This document shows, one piece after another, positions 1-8,910 of a stretch of DNA of 16,789 bases. The DNA is from Candolleomyces eurysporus. Lineage: Eukaryota > Basidiomycota > Agaricomycetes > Agaricales > Psathyrellaceae. The position numbers were made by a program, and so were the translations under genes. Where the stretch lies: positions 1-16,789 of the forward strand of contig JANBPK010001171.1 in assembly GCA_027579435.1 (NCBI GenBank). The letters run 5' to 3'. The notes below the pieces were generated by a model. That model saw only the letters and a list, made by a program, of their open reading frames with translations, ran no database searches and was not told where the DNA came from. Position 1 is the first letter of the stretch. Each line of letters opens with the position of its first letter.

Positions 1-1665
1 AGCATTTTGGCCTTGGCCATTCGCTCGACGATGATATGAACCAAAGGGTGGACAGTGGATGAGAGAGCTGGGAAGTTACGATGAATATATCTGGCGCGAT
101 CGTACTCGGTTTTGAAATTCATAGAGCCTCTGAGAATGTTGGAGAGGAGGGTGTTGAAGAGCAAATCATTGGGCCCCCAATCCGACGCCGAGAATGGCCC
201 ACCTTGACCGTAGCGGCCTTGCTCACGCGAGATGAGTCTCTGGGGTAGCATGAGGTCGTCCAAGCCGAGTCTGACTCGAGGCCTGCGAACAATCATAGAG
301 CTGGGAGGTTGCGTAAAGCTGGGAGCTAAGGGCGTGGATGGGAAAGAAGAGGATGTGGGATTACCCAACCCTGGAGTACTCGCTTCAAACTGGGGGGTGC
401 TACCGGAAGGGTTGCCACTTGCGCCGGATTCGAGGCACCTGACCAATACCGCGATGGCCTGCCGATTCTTCTTCGGGAAGAGCCCTTCGGGGGTGTCATA
501 CCGCTTTGCCGTTGGTAGCATTGCATCCTTGGACGCAAATACCAACAGCCCATCGGCGTGCAGGTTCTCCAAGACGATCTGGTTGACAAGGTACGTCTGG
601 TCGACCGTCAGCCCGTTGATCCTGAACGTGAACTGATCGTCATTCGGGCTAGGCGACGGGAGGTGATGTTGTAATGCGCTGAATTGATTCTGCGGACTTG
701 CATGTCTGGTCCGTAAACCACCAGAGTCTCGATGGTTAGCCGTCTGAGGAAAATCCAGAGGATGATCACTCAGGGTGCTGTCCTCGAGTTCAGTTCTCGA
801 CATCATAAGTTTTAGGACGATCGTGATCTTGGGGCTGAGAACATATATCTTGAATAGACCTGGCAATCCTTCCAACGTTCCTTCCTCTAATCCGTAGGAA
901 TTATGCCCCAGGACAAATTCGGAGTCTTCGTGCAACCTCCATATTCCGAGGTAGTAGTCGTTGGCGAAGGACTCGTACGCCAGAGCATGCCACTGTCCGT
1001 ATTCTGGGCATTGCTTTGCGTGGTCGAGAATGTCGGAATGCTCGGTAGAGAGGTAGTAATGGAGCCCGTCCAACCAAATCTCCCTGTTGGTCGTGTACCC
1101 TTTCGTTTTCTTAAGATGGCGGATCCATTGACGGATTGGTGCGTTGCGAGGATGGTTCTCCTGGAAGTACGTCTTATTGATGGCGCCCCTCCGGTAATGC
1201 ATAAGGAAGATGAATTTAAGGAGCAACTCGAGGTCGTTACTGGAGAGAGTAAACGTCTGGCTGGATGACTGACTTCCGGCGGCTGTGTGCAGTTCCCTGA
1301 TGACCTGTGCTGCCTTTCTCTCCAGCTCGGAGAGTTTCTTCTCCAAGTGCTGCGAGTCCTCTTGATTGTTAGCGTCTTCGTAAAAGTTCACCGCGCCAAA
1401 GGTTTTCGCAATTGGTACGGATTCGATCAACCTCGACCCCAGGTCGAAGACCGAGATAATCTCTGGATCCGGTAGACCCTTCTTTCTCGCCTCCCATGTC
1501 TCCCGCCGCCTCTCCTTCTTCGTTCTGTAGCCAATTTAAGAGATCGATGGTCTCTGTCGATGCCTTTATCTGCACTCACCTTCGTAGCAAAGGATCAAGA
1601 GAGGTTGCGTCTTCCGGAATGAATTCTCGAAGGATGAATTGTGGAATGTAGTGGTGATAGGGCAT
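1..1665 (-). CDS. DUF4238 domain protein, 3' end beyond window edge
   Basis: The minus strand reads open from an ATG at 1665 to the window edge with one intron, 1579 to 1525 (55 bp, GTGAGT...CTACAG). Exon 1 is 1665-1580; exon 2 starts at 1524 and shows no stop over about 1.5 kb. The protein begins MPYHHYIPQFILREF, the His/Pro/Gln start typical of fungal DUF4238 proteins. It continues with conserved-looking blocks: VFDLGSRLIESVPIAKTFG, NFYEDANN, a Glu/Lys-rich helix, LLKFIFLMHYRRG, and WHALAYESFANDYYLGIW followed by LGHNSYGLEEG. The later part is Ser/Pro-rich and poorly conserved in appearance. The family has no well-established biochemical role, so none is assigned. Open frames on the plus strand here (232-636, 903-1268) are shadows. 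Family assignment rests on motif recognition. The true stop lies left of base 1. Confidence 0.85.
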
Positions 1666-2088
1666 GTTACAATCGACGCTGGTATTGAAGTCGGAGAGAT
1701 TCAAAGCTCGACAGCACTGCTGGTTCTACTGAGAACGACGTGGTGGTAAGCTGGAGATCGCATCCGCAGCGAGTGGCCCTTTCACATACAGCGACCTCAT
1801 GTTTTGCACAATGCAATAATTGCTCCTTATAGGAATTTCAGGCAATTTTAGCGCTCGGTAATCTAGACGCTACCTGACGCCTGAGGGGCAACAGTAACGT
1901 GTTAAGTTTTTAGCCTTCTGTCTTTCTACCAGCTGGTCAATTGTCGACCAGTCCGAACACATTCTTCTTCTTATTTCTGTTAAATCAGTCCAAATCCAAA
2001 TCCTGCTGAAGCAGTCAAAGGCCATAGCCCGTGGCATAGATATGGATATATAAATGAGAGATTCTGCTTCAGACGACTTGGGATACAT
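1666..2088. other. Intergenic stretch between two minus-strand genes
   Basis: This holds the 5' flank of the DUF4238 gene and the 3' flank of the membrane-protein gene. A minus-strand TATAAG lies at 1831-1826, about 160 bases before the DUF4238 start; it is a weak promoter candidate. The short minus frame at 1870-2088 shows no recognisable domain and directly follows the stop of the upstream gene, so it is best read as 3' UTR or spacer. Confidence 0.5.
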
Positions 2089-3302
2089 CTAAGTTTTGAT
2101 ACCAGTTTGTTCTACGTCAGCGTTTTCAACTCTTGGCCTCCCAATGGATGACTCAATGAAAGACGACTCCGCAGGCTGATGCGCGAAATTGATTGGATTT
2201 GAGATTTCGCCATCGGTTCGTCTCGAGAATTGAGTCCATGATCGCCCTGTTGTGACACGGAATATGATCATTGCTGGCGATAAGGTCTATCGAAGATGTT
2301 ATTAGTCCGTCGCCATGTTATTGCAAATTCACTCACGCAGAAGGCAAAGAAAAAGAAGGCAAACATATTCAGAGTCGCGACATACGGTCCTACGCTTGAT
2401 TGCGAACTTGAAGCTTTTGGATATGCTGCAATGATTGCCGCGTAAATGATTCCAGACACAGTCAGTGGGGCGGCCGATTCAATGAGGATAGCAACCACGC
2501 CGGTGTAAAGATTCAAGTGTTTGGACGGGAGGACTTTGGATAGCGAACGGCGGGCCCGAATGAGGTGGAAGGAAATGAGGCTTGTGACCATGATATTGGT
2601 CAACACAGTGAGGAAGGTTCTGGCTAACTCATAACGATATTCAGTGAGTTCACCGTGCTTTATTACAGCCAAAGGAACGATGCCGAGGACTGTTCCGGCT
2701 ATCAGTAAAGAAACTCTTTGCTAAGAACCAGAAGGACGGACCAAAAGCAGCAAGGCAGGTCATGGCAGGTGGTATAGTTACCCACCACCGATGCTGCCAA
2801 ATTACGTAGCAGCGGTAAACCTGACAAGTAAAGCAATCGTCAGTAAGTGATCGAGGGATGAGGGATCTTGAATACCAGTAGAAGATCCCCGATGGTGATA
2901 ATAATCATCATGCAAATGACGCTCAGATATCGTTGCCAAGATCGCATGTTTTGGTCCACCATGTCGAGGTACCCAATGGCGGAAGTTGCTTCGAACAAGC
3001 ATTTGAATATCTCGAAAGAATCCAGGGCCGCTCCGAGACCTTCCAAAGCAAGCAAAACAAAGGATATCAGGATGTACCGGGTTCGACCCTTCCGGAGGAC
3101 TTTGGGTGTTTCTAGGAACACTGTGAGTCCATAGACGGTCATGAAGAATAGTATCCCTGAGAACATCAGTTTAGTATAAAGCTAGCACAAATCCATGCAT
3201 GAAAGATTGACCTGTCTCGAATAGAGTTAAGGATGTGTTTGCATAGAGAGAGCCTGCCATCACACGGGCCACATAGGTGCCAAATGCGTCGTTTTCAGAC
3301 AT
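2089..3302 (-). CDS. Seven-transmembrane receptor-like protein of an uncharacterised basidiomycete family
   Basis: Five exons on the minus strand: 3302-3212, 3156-2876, 2820-2742, 2698-2337 and 2286-2089. The introns are 55, 55, 43 and 50 bp, all GT...AG, and the phases join cleanly into a 336-residue protein starting MSENDAFGTY. Hydrophobic helices lie near residues 27-45, 58-75, 107-127, 138-161, 175-197, 214-241 and 255-280. Family-like landmarks are DLLLVYRCYVIW at the end of helix 3, GTVLGIVPL in helix 4, and LSPAMIIFRVTTGRSW just after helix 7, followed by a hydrophilic tail of about 50 residues. The protein should sit in a cell membrane. Ligand and function are unknown: the topology resembles a G-protein-coupled receptor but no signature proves coupling. 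The start is supported by a TATA-like box 69 bases upstream. The last intron carries a GGACTAATA-type branch site. Confidence 0.88.
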
Positions 3303-3370
3303 GACGAGCTATCTGAAGTCAAAATACGGAGGGGGTTGTCTTGAGGCTCATGGATCTGCTAGCCCCTGGA

Positions 3371-3376
3371 TATATA
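3371..3376 (-). promoter_or_regulatory. TATA-like box of the seven-transmembrane gene
   Basis: TATATA, in the minus-strand context GCCTATATATCC, lies 69 bases before the ATG at 3302. That spacing leaves room for a start site about 30 bases downstream and a short leader. The leader also contains a small upstream open frame beginning at about 3351 and ending before the main ATG. Confidence 0.4.
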
Positions 3377-3479
3377 GGCAATGGATGGCGCTCAAAGCTC
3401 TCTGTTTGTCAATTTGAAACAGGGTACGCGCTCTGAACCGCTTTCAGGAGATACTTTTATGAAAAGGAAAGCCAGCCGC

Positions 3480-3760
3480 TTTATCAACATGTCTGTTAAT
3501 AACACGGATTCCAATTTTCATGTCATTGAAACACCAGCGCTGGCGATGATGAACAATCTGATCGACATAGTACATAGAGACCGTATGAAGGAAGGTCTGG
3601 CAGATCACGAAAGATGCAGTGAGGCAAGGCCCAACGAAGTGGAAAGCAGAAGGATAGGTACTGGCAAGCTACAGGATCAGAAACAGAAAGGCGACCTTCA
3701 CTCGCAATTTCCGTTGAAGTGGCCAATGCAGATCAATTCTTCCTGCCTCCCACGACTGCT
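3480..3760 (-). pseudogene. Decayed fragment of a membrane-protein gene (tentative)
   Basis: On the minus strand, near 3730-3680, one frame reads HWPLQRKLRVKVAFLFLIL and is followed at once by a TAG. The next hydrophobic pieces, VPILLLSTSLGLASLHLS and FHFVGPCLTASFVICQTFL, appear in different frames. A basic WPL..K.R.K turn followed by a hydrophobic helix is common in basidiomycete multi-helix proteins. The sequence therefore looks like a frameshifted relic of such a gene, possibly related to the intact neighbour at 2089-3302. A short unrecognised intron or chance hydrophobicity are alternatives. No start codon or complete set of splice sites could be assembled. Confidence 0.25.
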
Positions 3761-4172
3761 TCAGACATTGTTATCTAGAGAACTCAACCCGGGGTAGGCT
3801 TAACGAATATGGACTCAGGCATCATAATATCCGTATCGTTGGGCACAGTGCTCCGGGAGATTCTATAATGGGGTCTCCAAATATTGAACGTCCACTTTCA
3901 ACGACTCTCTCAAGTAATTTGAATCTTCTTCATCTGCCGGTGACAAAGAAGGTGAGCAAGACAAATCCAGTCAGCAGCCTTGATACGATGGTGGAGCTTT
4001 GGATTTACATTTTCCAAATTTGTATCCATGAATCTGTATGCAGAAGACCTCGAGCTTCCGTTGGGGTGAAGAGTCAGGCCGAGTACTATCATATCTGATG
4101 AGATGTGAACCCGGAAAGAATTCGCAGGCCGAGGAATAAAGATAAGGATCTGTTGGGCTGTGTTATCAACGA

Positions 4173-4470
4173 TTAATTGCCATGATGGTGCGGGTAGTGA
4201 TAGACCTCAAACACGAGATCTTCCTGGGATGGCCACTTCGATTCTCGGAACCAGAAGCTGTACTTGGGCGCATGTGCTTCGATTACGATAACGTGAGAAC
4301 GGAGGCGAACTTTGAGCCGGAAGAAAATGACGCACAGTGAATCGAACTGGAGGAGCTTCCAAATATTCATGCTACTACCCAGGCGTTCGCTCTCATTTTT
4401 GTCACCGTCGAAGTCAAAGCAACCGTCAATCTCCAGGTCGCCATTCCGTTGTTCAGAGCGGAGCCTAAAT
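4173..4470 (-). other. Unassigned open frame, possible exon or gene relic
   Basis: The minus strand is open for about 97 codons from a TAA near 4470 to a TAA at 4173. The translation has an acidic part (DLEIDGCFDFDGDKNE) and a basic-aromatic part (HVIVIEAHAPKYSFWFRESK) ending in a His-rich tail. The composition looks more protein-like than nearby frames, but no family was recognised and no convincing start or splice partner was found. It may be a terminal exon, a pseudogene remnant, or chance. Confidence 0.2.
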
Positions 4471-4538
4471 TACTCAACAACCAGTTCCCAATTTAATGTT
4501 TCCTTTACTTGGGCCAGGCGTGGGGACGCTGGTTGCAC

Positions 4539-4588
4539 CAAAGTGGTGTCACCGGTTGCACTAACATAGTGCCACTGGTGGCACTTTG
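4539..4588. repeat. Imperfect inverted repeat with a GTGCCAC hairpin
   Basis: GTGCCAC-TG-GTGGCAC at 4569-4584 is a perfect 7-bp stem with a 2-base loop. The longer arm 4569-4588 is also roughly the reverse complement of 4539-4561 (shared CAAAGTG, CACC and GCAC blocks). GGTTGCAC occurs twice, at about 4531 and 4554. It lies about 100 bases before the satellite-like block and may be its edge or a short decayed element end. Confidence 0.45.
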
Positions 4589-5529
4589 CGGTGACGCAGA
4601 CCACGTGAGCTTGAATATTTGTAGTGTCGACTACGGTGTAGTCAGAGCCGAGTGTAGTGTAGTTACAATAGTGTTAGTACTAGTATGGTGGAAGGTCGTA
4701 CAGCCTTCCACCTCTCAGACGGAATGAATTTGATCAGGTGGGTGGAGTGCTGCCTGGGCTGTCGGAGGGCAGCTCGGAATGCATAATTGCGTTCCGCTGG
4801 GTTCAGAGGGGTACTGGTATGGAATGTAAACCTGCCTTCTGTCACTCTGGAAGGCAGCAGGGCCTTCTCCAGTGATCCCAAATAGTCAAGATACTCGCCA
4901 AATTGGGATGCATCCAGGCGGTAGAGAAACCTTCCTTGTGACCAGGTAAAGGGGGTTCCGGTCGCCAATCTGCGAACTGTCATCGCATCAGAGTGGTAAA
5001 TTACCTTCCAGGAAATCCGACAAGTATAGCTTGGAAGGGGGTTCGGCAGTCAGGGACAGGTTAGGAATGGAATCCTACCTTCCAGAATCTTTTGAGGGAC
5101 ACTGAAAACACGTTCCGGCAGGGGTCAAGGTGGAGATTGGAACGCGTGTCAGCAGTCAGCGTCAAGTTCAGGACGATATTCCGCCTTCCAAGATATCTTA
5201 GGAACGCTGGAATGCGTTCCGGTGGGTTAGGAGGTGTAGATTGGAAGGTGATTATGCAGTCAGGGACAGGTTCTGAATGAATCCCACCTTCCATGCCGTC
5301 CTTGGAATGCTAACCCCCCTTCCAAGTCTCACATGGCCGGGGGATGGAACATGGAATCGCCGTCCGTACTACTGCCTGGAACGCGGATTTCCCTTCCGAC
5401 CCTCACCTAACATGATGTTGGAAGCTGCTCTTACCTTCCACATCTTGTTGGAAGGTAGCATCACCTTCCACGCCGTTCCCAGGAACACGAATNCCCCCCT
5501 CCACATCCTACCTGACTCAAGGCTGGTCT

Positions 5530-6975
5530 GTGATTATGCCGTCAGGGACAAGTGTGGAACNAAACCCCACCTTCCAGAGAATTGGAACAGCACTGAAAAT
5601 ACGTTCCAGATGTGGAGGTGCAGATTGGAAGGCGTTCCAGCAGTCAGGCACATGTTCGGAATGAGGTCGTACCGTCCAGAAACTTTGAGGAACAGTGGAA
5701 ACACGTTCCGGCGGGTGTCAAAGCGTAGGACGGACGATTATCATGCAGTCAGGGATGAGCTCGGAACGAGATCCTACCTTCCAGAATCTTTGAGGAGAAC
5801 TGAAAACACGTTCTGGCGGGTGTCGAGGTGTAGATTGGAATGCTTGTCGACAGTCGGTGTCGAGTTTGGGACGATATCTCACCTTCCAAAATATCCTCAC
5901 AACGCTGGAATGCGTTCTGGAGGGTGTCGTGGTGCAGATTGGAAGGTGATTATGCCATCAGGAACAAATGTGGAACGAAAGCCTACCTTCCAGAAACTTA
6001 GAAGAGCACAGAAAATACGTTCCGGGTGTCGAGGTGCAGATTGGAAGGAGTTTCAGCAGTCAGGTACAGGTTCGGAACGAGATTGTACCGTCCAGAAACT
6101 TTGAGGAACAGTGGAAATACGTTCCGGCGGGTGTCAAAGTGTAGGATGGACGATAATTATGCAGTCAGGGACGAGCTCGGAACGAGATCCTACCTTCCAG
6201 AATCTTTGAGGAAAACTGAAAACACGTTCTGGCGGGTGGCGAGGTGTAGATTGGAACGCGTGTCGACAGTCGGTGTCGAGTTCGGGACGATATCTCACCT
6301 TCCAAAATATCCTAAGAACGCTGGAATGCGTTCTGGAGGGTGTCGTGGTGCAGATTGGAAGGTGATTATGCCATCAGGGACAAATGTGGAACGAAAGCCT
6401 ACCTTCCAGAAACTTTGAAGAGCACAGAAAATACGTTCCGGGTGTCGAGGTGCAGATTGGAAGGAGTTTCAGCAGTCAGGTACAGGTTCGGAACGAGATT
6501 GTACCGTCCAGAAACTTTGAGGAACAGTGGAAACACGTTCCGGCGGGTGTCAAAGTGTAGGATGGATGGTAATTATGCAGTCAGGGACAAGCTCGGAACG
6601 AGATCCCACCTTCCAGAATCTTTGAGGAACATTGAAAACACGTTCTGGCAGGTGTCGAGGTGTAGATTGGAACGTGTGTCAACGGTCGGTGTNGAGTTCG
6701 GGACGATATCTCACCTTCCCAAAGATTCTCGGAACGCTGGAANGCGTTCTGGCGGGTGTCGTGGTGCAGATTGGAAGATGATTATGCCATCAGGGACAAA
6801 TGTGGAACGAAAGCCTACCTTCCAGAAACTTGGAAGAGCACAGAAAACGCGTTCCAGGTATCGAGGTGCAGATTGGAAGGCGTTTCAGCAGTCAGGTACA
6901 GGTTCGGAACGAGATCGTACCGTCCAGAAACTTTGAGGAATGCTGAAAACGTGTTCCGGCAGAGGTGNAGGATGG
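5530..6975. repeat. Higher-order tandem array: 416-bp unit of four distinct ~104-bp monomers
   Basis: Monomer starts, marked by ACCTTCCA or ACCGTCCA, lie at 5569, 5671, 5776, 5881 / 5985, 6087, 6192, 6297 / 6401, 6503, 6608, 6713 / 6817, 6919. Monomer lengths repeat as 102, 105, 105 and 104, giving 416 bp in every cycle with no drift. The four types (A-D) differ clearly from one another, while the same type in successive cycles is nearly identical. For example, every type B starts ACCGTCCAGAAACTTTGAGG and every type D contains GATTATGCC. The array comprises the tail of one D, three full A-B-C-D cycles, an A and part of a B. This is the pattern made by unequal exchange of a whole four-monomer unit, as in higher-order satellites. 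Confidence 0.9.
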
Positions 6976-7319
6976 ACGGAGATATTNCATTCCAGCCTGC
7001 TCAGTGGAATGCTTTATTTCTTTGCAGGAGCGAATGAGCACGACGCTGGAAGGCGACTTAGCATCCCAACCGGTGTTCGGAATAGAGACATACCTTCGCC
7101 CCACGCCCTGGAACGCTCGATATCATCCCAGTAGCCATCTAGCAGGGCCTTTGGCGGTAACTTCACGTTCCAGACATTTCATGGAACGTGTGACCCTCTT
7201 CAATACCACTCGTTGCAATGATCAATTGCCTTTCAAGAGGTGCTTGTCATCACGCTGGAAGGGGCCCTTGCGTTCCGGGTGACAGTTGGAACGTCCCCAG
7301 GCAACACGGGTATGGAAGA

Positions 7320-7480
7320 TACCTGTACCTTCCGAAATGTCTTTGGAAGGTGAAGCCACCCTTCACACAGCTGGTTGGACTGTGAATCACCCTTCCAAAT
7401 CCCACTCAACATGAGTATGAAAGGGGTGATTCTCCCTTCCAAGAGCGATTGGAATAAAAAGCCACCTTCCGAGGAACTCA
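7320..7480. repeat. Degenerate ~31-bp palindromic units on the right flank
   Basis: ACCTTCC-like words start at about 7327, 7358, 7389, 7433 and 7464, spaced 31, 31, 44 and 31 bases. Each is paired with a nearby GGAAGG- or GGAA-type word, so each unit can form a small hairpin such as GGAAGGTGA...CACCCTTC. The same spacing is seen on the left flank (5286 to 5317, and 5433 to 5463). There one unit is an exact 8+8 palindrome: ACCTTCCA, seven bases, TGGAAGGT. Confidence 0.6.
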
Positions 7481-7784
7481 ATGGACAGTGAGATCGCAAT
7501 GCAGAGATGACCTAGATGAAGTAAGAAAGGCATTTAAGCGTCNAGGAATGACCTTGGAAAGAAAAATCACCTTCCCAGTAGCTCACTGGATAGTCAAAGT
7601 GCATTCTAGAGGCGATCTAGGGGGAGTGATGGGAGGTAAACCAACTGTCCTACGGAGGCCAGGAGTGTCAATTTACCTTCGACCGGCCAGACCTTTCAAT
7701 GCCTCCATATTATGTCAGCGTTTGCTATTATGACTCGACTCGCGAATTCTTGTCCTCCCAGAACCTCCACCTCCCACATCCGCA

Positions 7785-8744
7785 ATGCCCACAGTCCATA
7801 GCCACTCTATCATCGTCCCCAATCCCGACCCCAGCGAAAACTGGGTCATCACCTACAAACAGGCCCTCGCCCTCCAGATTGTCTTAGCTCGCACCAAGGA
7901 CCTTCTGGTCAATGCCGAAAGCAGGGAATTTCAGGGCCTCTACAAGATTAGATGGTAGGCGCCCTGGCTTTCGCCTTCTCTCACCGAACAATGATTGACG
8001 TTAATTCTCCCTATCTAGGCTCCTGGATCAAAACGGTAACCCTGTACCCCCGGAAAGGGTTAACCGCTACCTCAATGCTCGATATGTTACCTGGAGGTGC
8101 TTCTGCATCGAGGAATTCCAGAGAACTCGTAAAGTCCGCTTCACGACAAAGCCGGATGGCACTGTTATGGTGTACTGTGGCTATCTACCGTCTAGATGCC
8201 CGTACAAACGTAAGTGCCAATCGCTAATCAATCTTCTTCCGCCCCATTGACATCTCCCTACCCAGTCAATCTCTCCAAAATCTTTCGTCGCACTGAAATC
8301 AGTCCGAGCAAATATGAAGCCTATCCCACTCGTTTCGATCCCCCGGCATACAGCGCTGCTATGGACCGCCTTGTCGAAATAGCTGACGAAGATGCCAGTC
8401 ACCGTCACCACCATTCCGCCCAGGCCGGTGAGGGACAGGGGGAGGCCTTTCCTATGCACAGCAACAATGAGGGCGTCGAGGCCAGTGCGAGTGCGGGAGG
8501 AGAAGGCGCCGAGGCCGGTGCGGACCAAGAGGACCTTCGCGATGAAGAAGACGACGATATCGAAGACGACCATGACTGTGTAGTACATGAGTGCTGCGGT
8601 GAGCCTGTAGAGGACCCGAAAGAATTTGTTGTCCCAATTCTGGACGGTTGGCTTGGTTTCAGGGCTCGCAACCCCGGTGATTATTCCTCCATGCGCAATT
8701 GGATGCCCGGGAAGTACGGCTGGCCAGTTGCAGAGACCAACTAA
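7785..8744 (+). CDS. Small Cys-cluster protein with acidic tail, possibly GRF-like zinc finger
   Basis: Three exons, 7785-7954, 8019-8209 and 8266-8744, separated by GT...AG introns of 64 and 56 bp, give a 279-residue protein beginning MPTVHSHSIIVPNPD. The phases join exactly (AGA TG|G and AAA C|TC). Residues 20-80 form a plausible helical domain. C84 and C86, then C110 and C117, give C-x-C-x23-C-x6-C within an aromatic, basic segment (WRCFCIEEF, VYCGYLPSRCPY), a spacing reminiscent of GRF-type zinc fingers. That similarity is a guess from spacing alone. Residues 165-235 are low complexity, rich in Glu, Asp, Gly and Ala; the C-terminus is aromatic and ends PGKYGWPVAETN. It lies between the repeat block and, convergently, the KDZ-like transposase, whose stop is 166 bases beyond this one. 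No function is assigned. Nucleic-acid binding is possible. Confidence 0.72.
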
Positions 8745-8910
8745 TACGATCCTGTGTCCCTCGTCCTTGTTTTTCTATTAGCACCATCATGTACTCCATC
8801 TTGCAATCCCAATTGACATCCTACCTTGCGTGTATGATTTAAAAACCGTCAATGAACCGAGCATCACAGGTAAAAAAAATATTTCAAATTATTAACAATA
8901 ACAATAAACA
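8745..8910. other. Short spacer between convergent genes
   Basis: These 166 bases separate the stop codons of two convergent genes and must hold both 3' ends. The right half (8868-8910) is strongly A/T-rich, with A8 and repeated AACAATAA. That fits a polyadenylation region, though no canonical AATAAA is properly placed for either gene. Confidence 0.4.

Larger units (their letters stand above)
3303..4682. other. 1.4-kb stretch without an intact gene
   Basis: Apart from the promoter of the membrane-protein gene, this stretch contains only short interrupted frames. Two minus-strand pieces look as if they once coded, or still do in part (3480-3760 and 4173-4470), and are listed separately. The plus-strand frame at 3381-3797 lies opposite the first piece and has no recognisable domain. 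The minus-strand 3910-4092 frame was not recognised either. The stretch ends with a small inverted repeat at 4539-4588, just before the repeat block. Confidence 0.5.
4683..7590. repeat. Satellite-like repeat block built on ACCTTCCA / TGGAA motifs
   Basis: Across this block the words ACCTTCCA, CGTTCC and their complements TGGAAGGT and GGAACG recur every few tens of bases on both strands. The core (about 5530-6975) is an ordered higher-order array; the flanks (4683-5530 and 6975-7590) are degenerate. An almost symmetrical hairpin, GTGGAAGG...CCTTCCAC, sits at the left edge (4688-4711). Older-looking ~104-bp monomers start near 5003, 5077, 5183 and 5286, at spacings of 74, 106 and 103. Long open frames cross the block (for example 5277-6104 and 6340-6936). 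Their repeats are not in a constant frame and contain no recognisable domain, so no gene is called. Seven of the nine N bases of the window fall here, which fits assembly trouble in near-identical copies. Confidence 0.85.

Noticed and set aside
232..636. Plus-strand 134-codon frame as a gene
   Set aside because: It is a shadow of the same DUF4238 exon.
903..1268. Plus-strand 121-codon frame as a gene
   Set aside because: It is opposite the well-supported DUF4238 exon on the minus strand and shows no domain of its own.
3381..3797. Plus-strand 138-codon frame as a gene
   Set aside because: No recognisable domain and no clear splice signals. The opposite strand carries hydrophobic pieces that look more like former coding sequence.
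5277..6104. 275-codon plus-strand open frame and its overlapping neighbours (6026-6418, 6340-6936, 6756-7037) as a repeat-protein gene
   Set aside because: They lie wholly in the satellite, the frame changes between cycles because 416 is not divisible by three, and no start, splice pattern or domain supports them.
4683..7590. CRISPR-like array
   Set aside because: Units are contiguous and differ by gradual substitution, with no short identical repeats separated by unique spacers, and the gene context is eukaryotic.
8214..8744. Independent gene starting at 8214
   Set aside because: The first 17 codons fall in a clear GTAAGT...CCCAG intron. The rest is exon 3 of the 7785-8744 gene, joined in exact phase.
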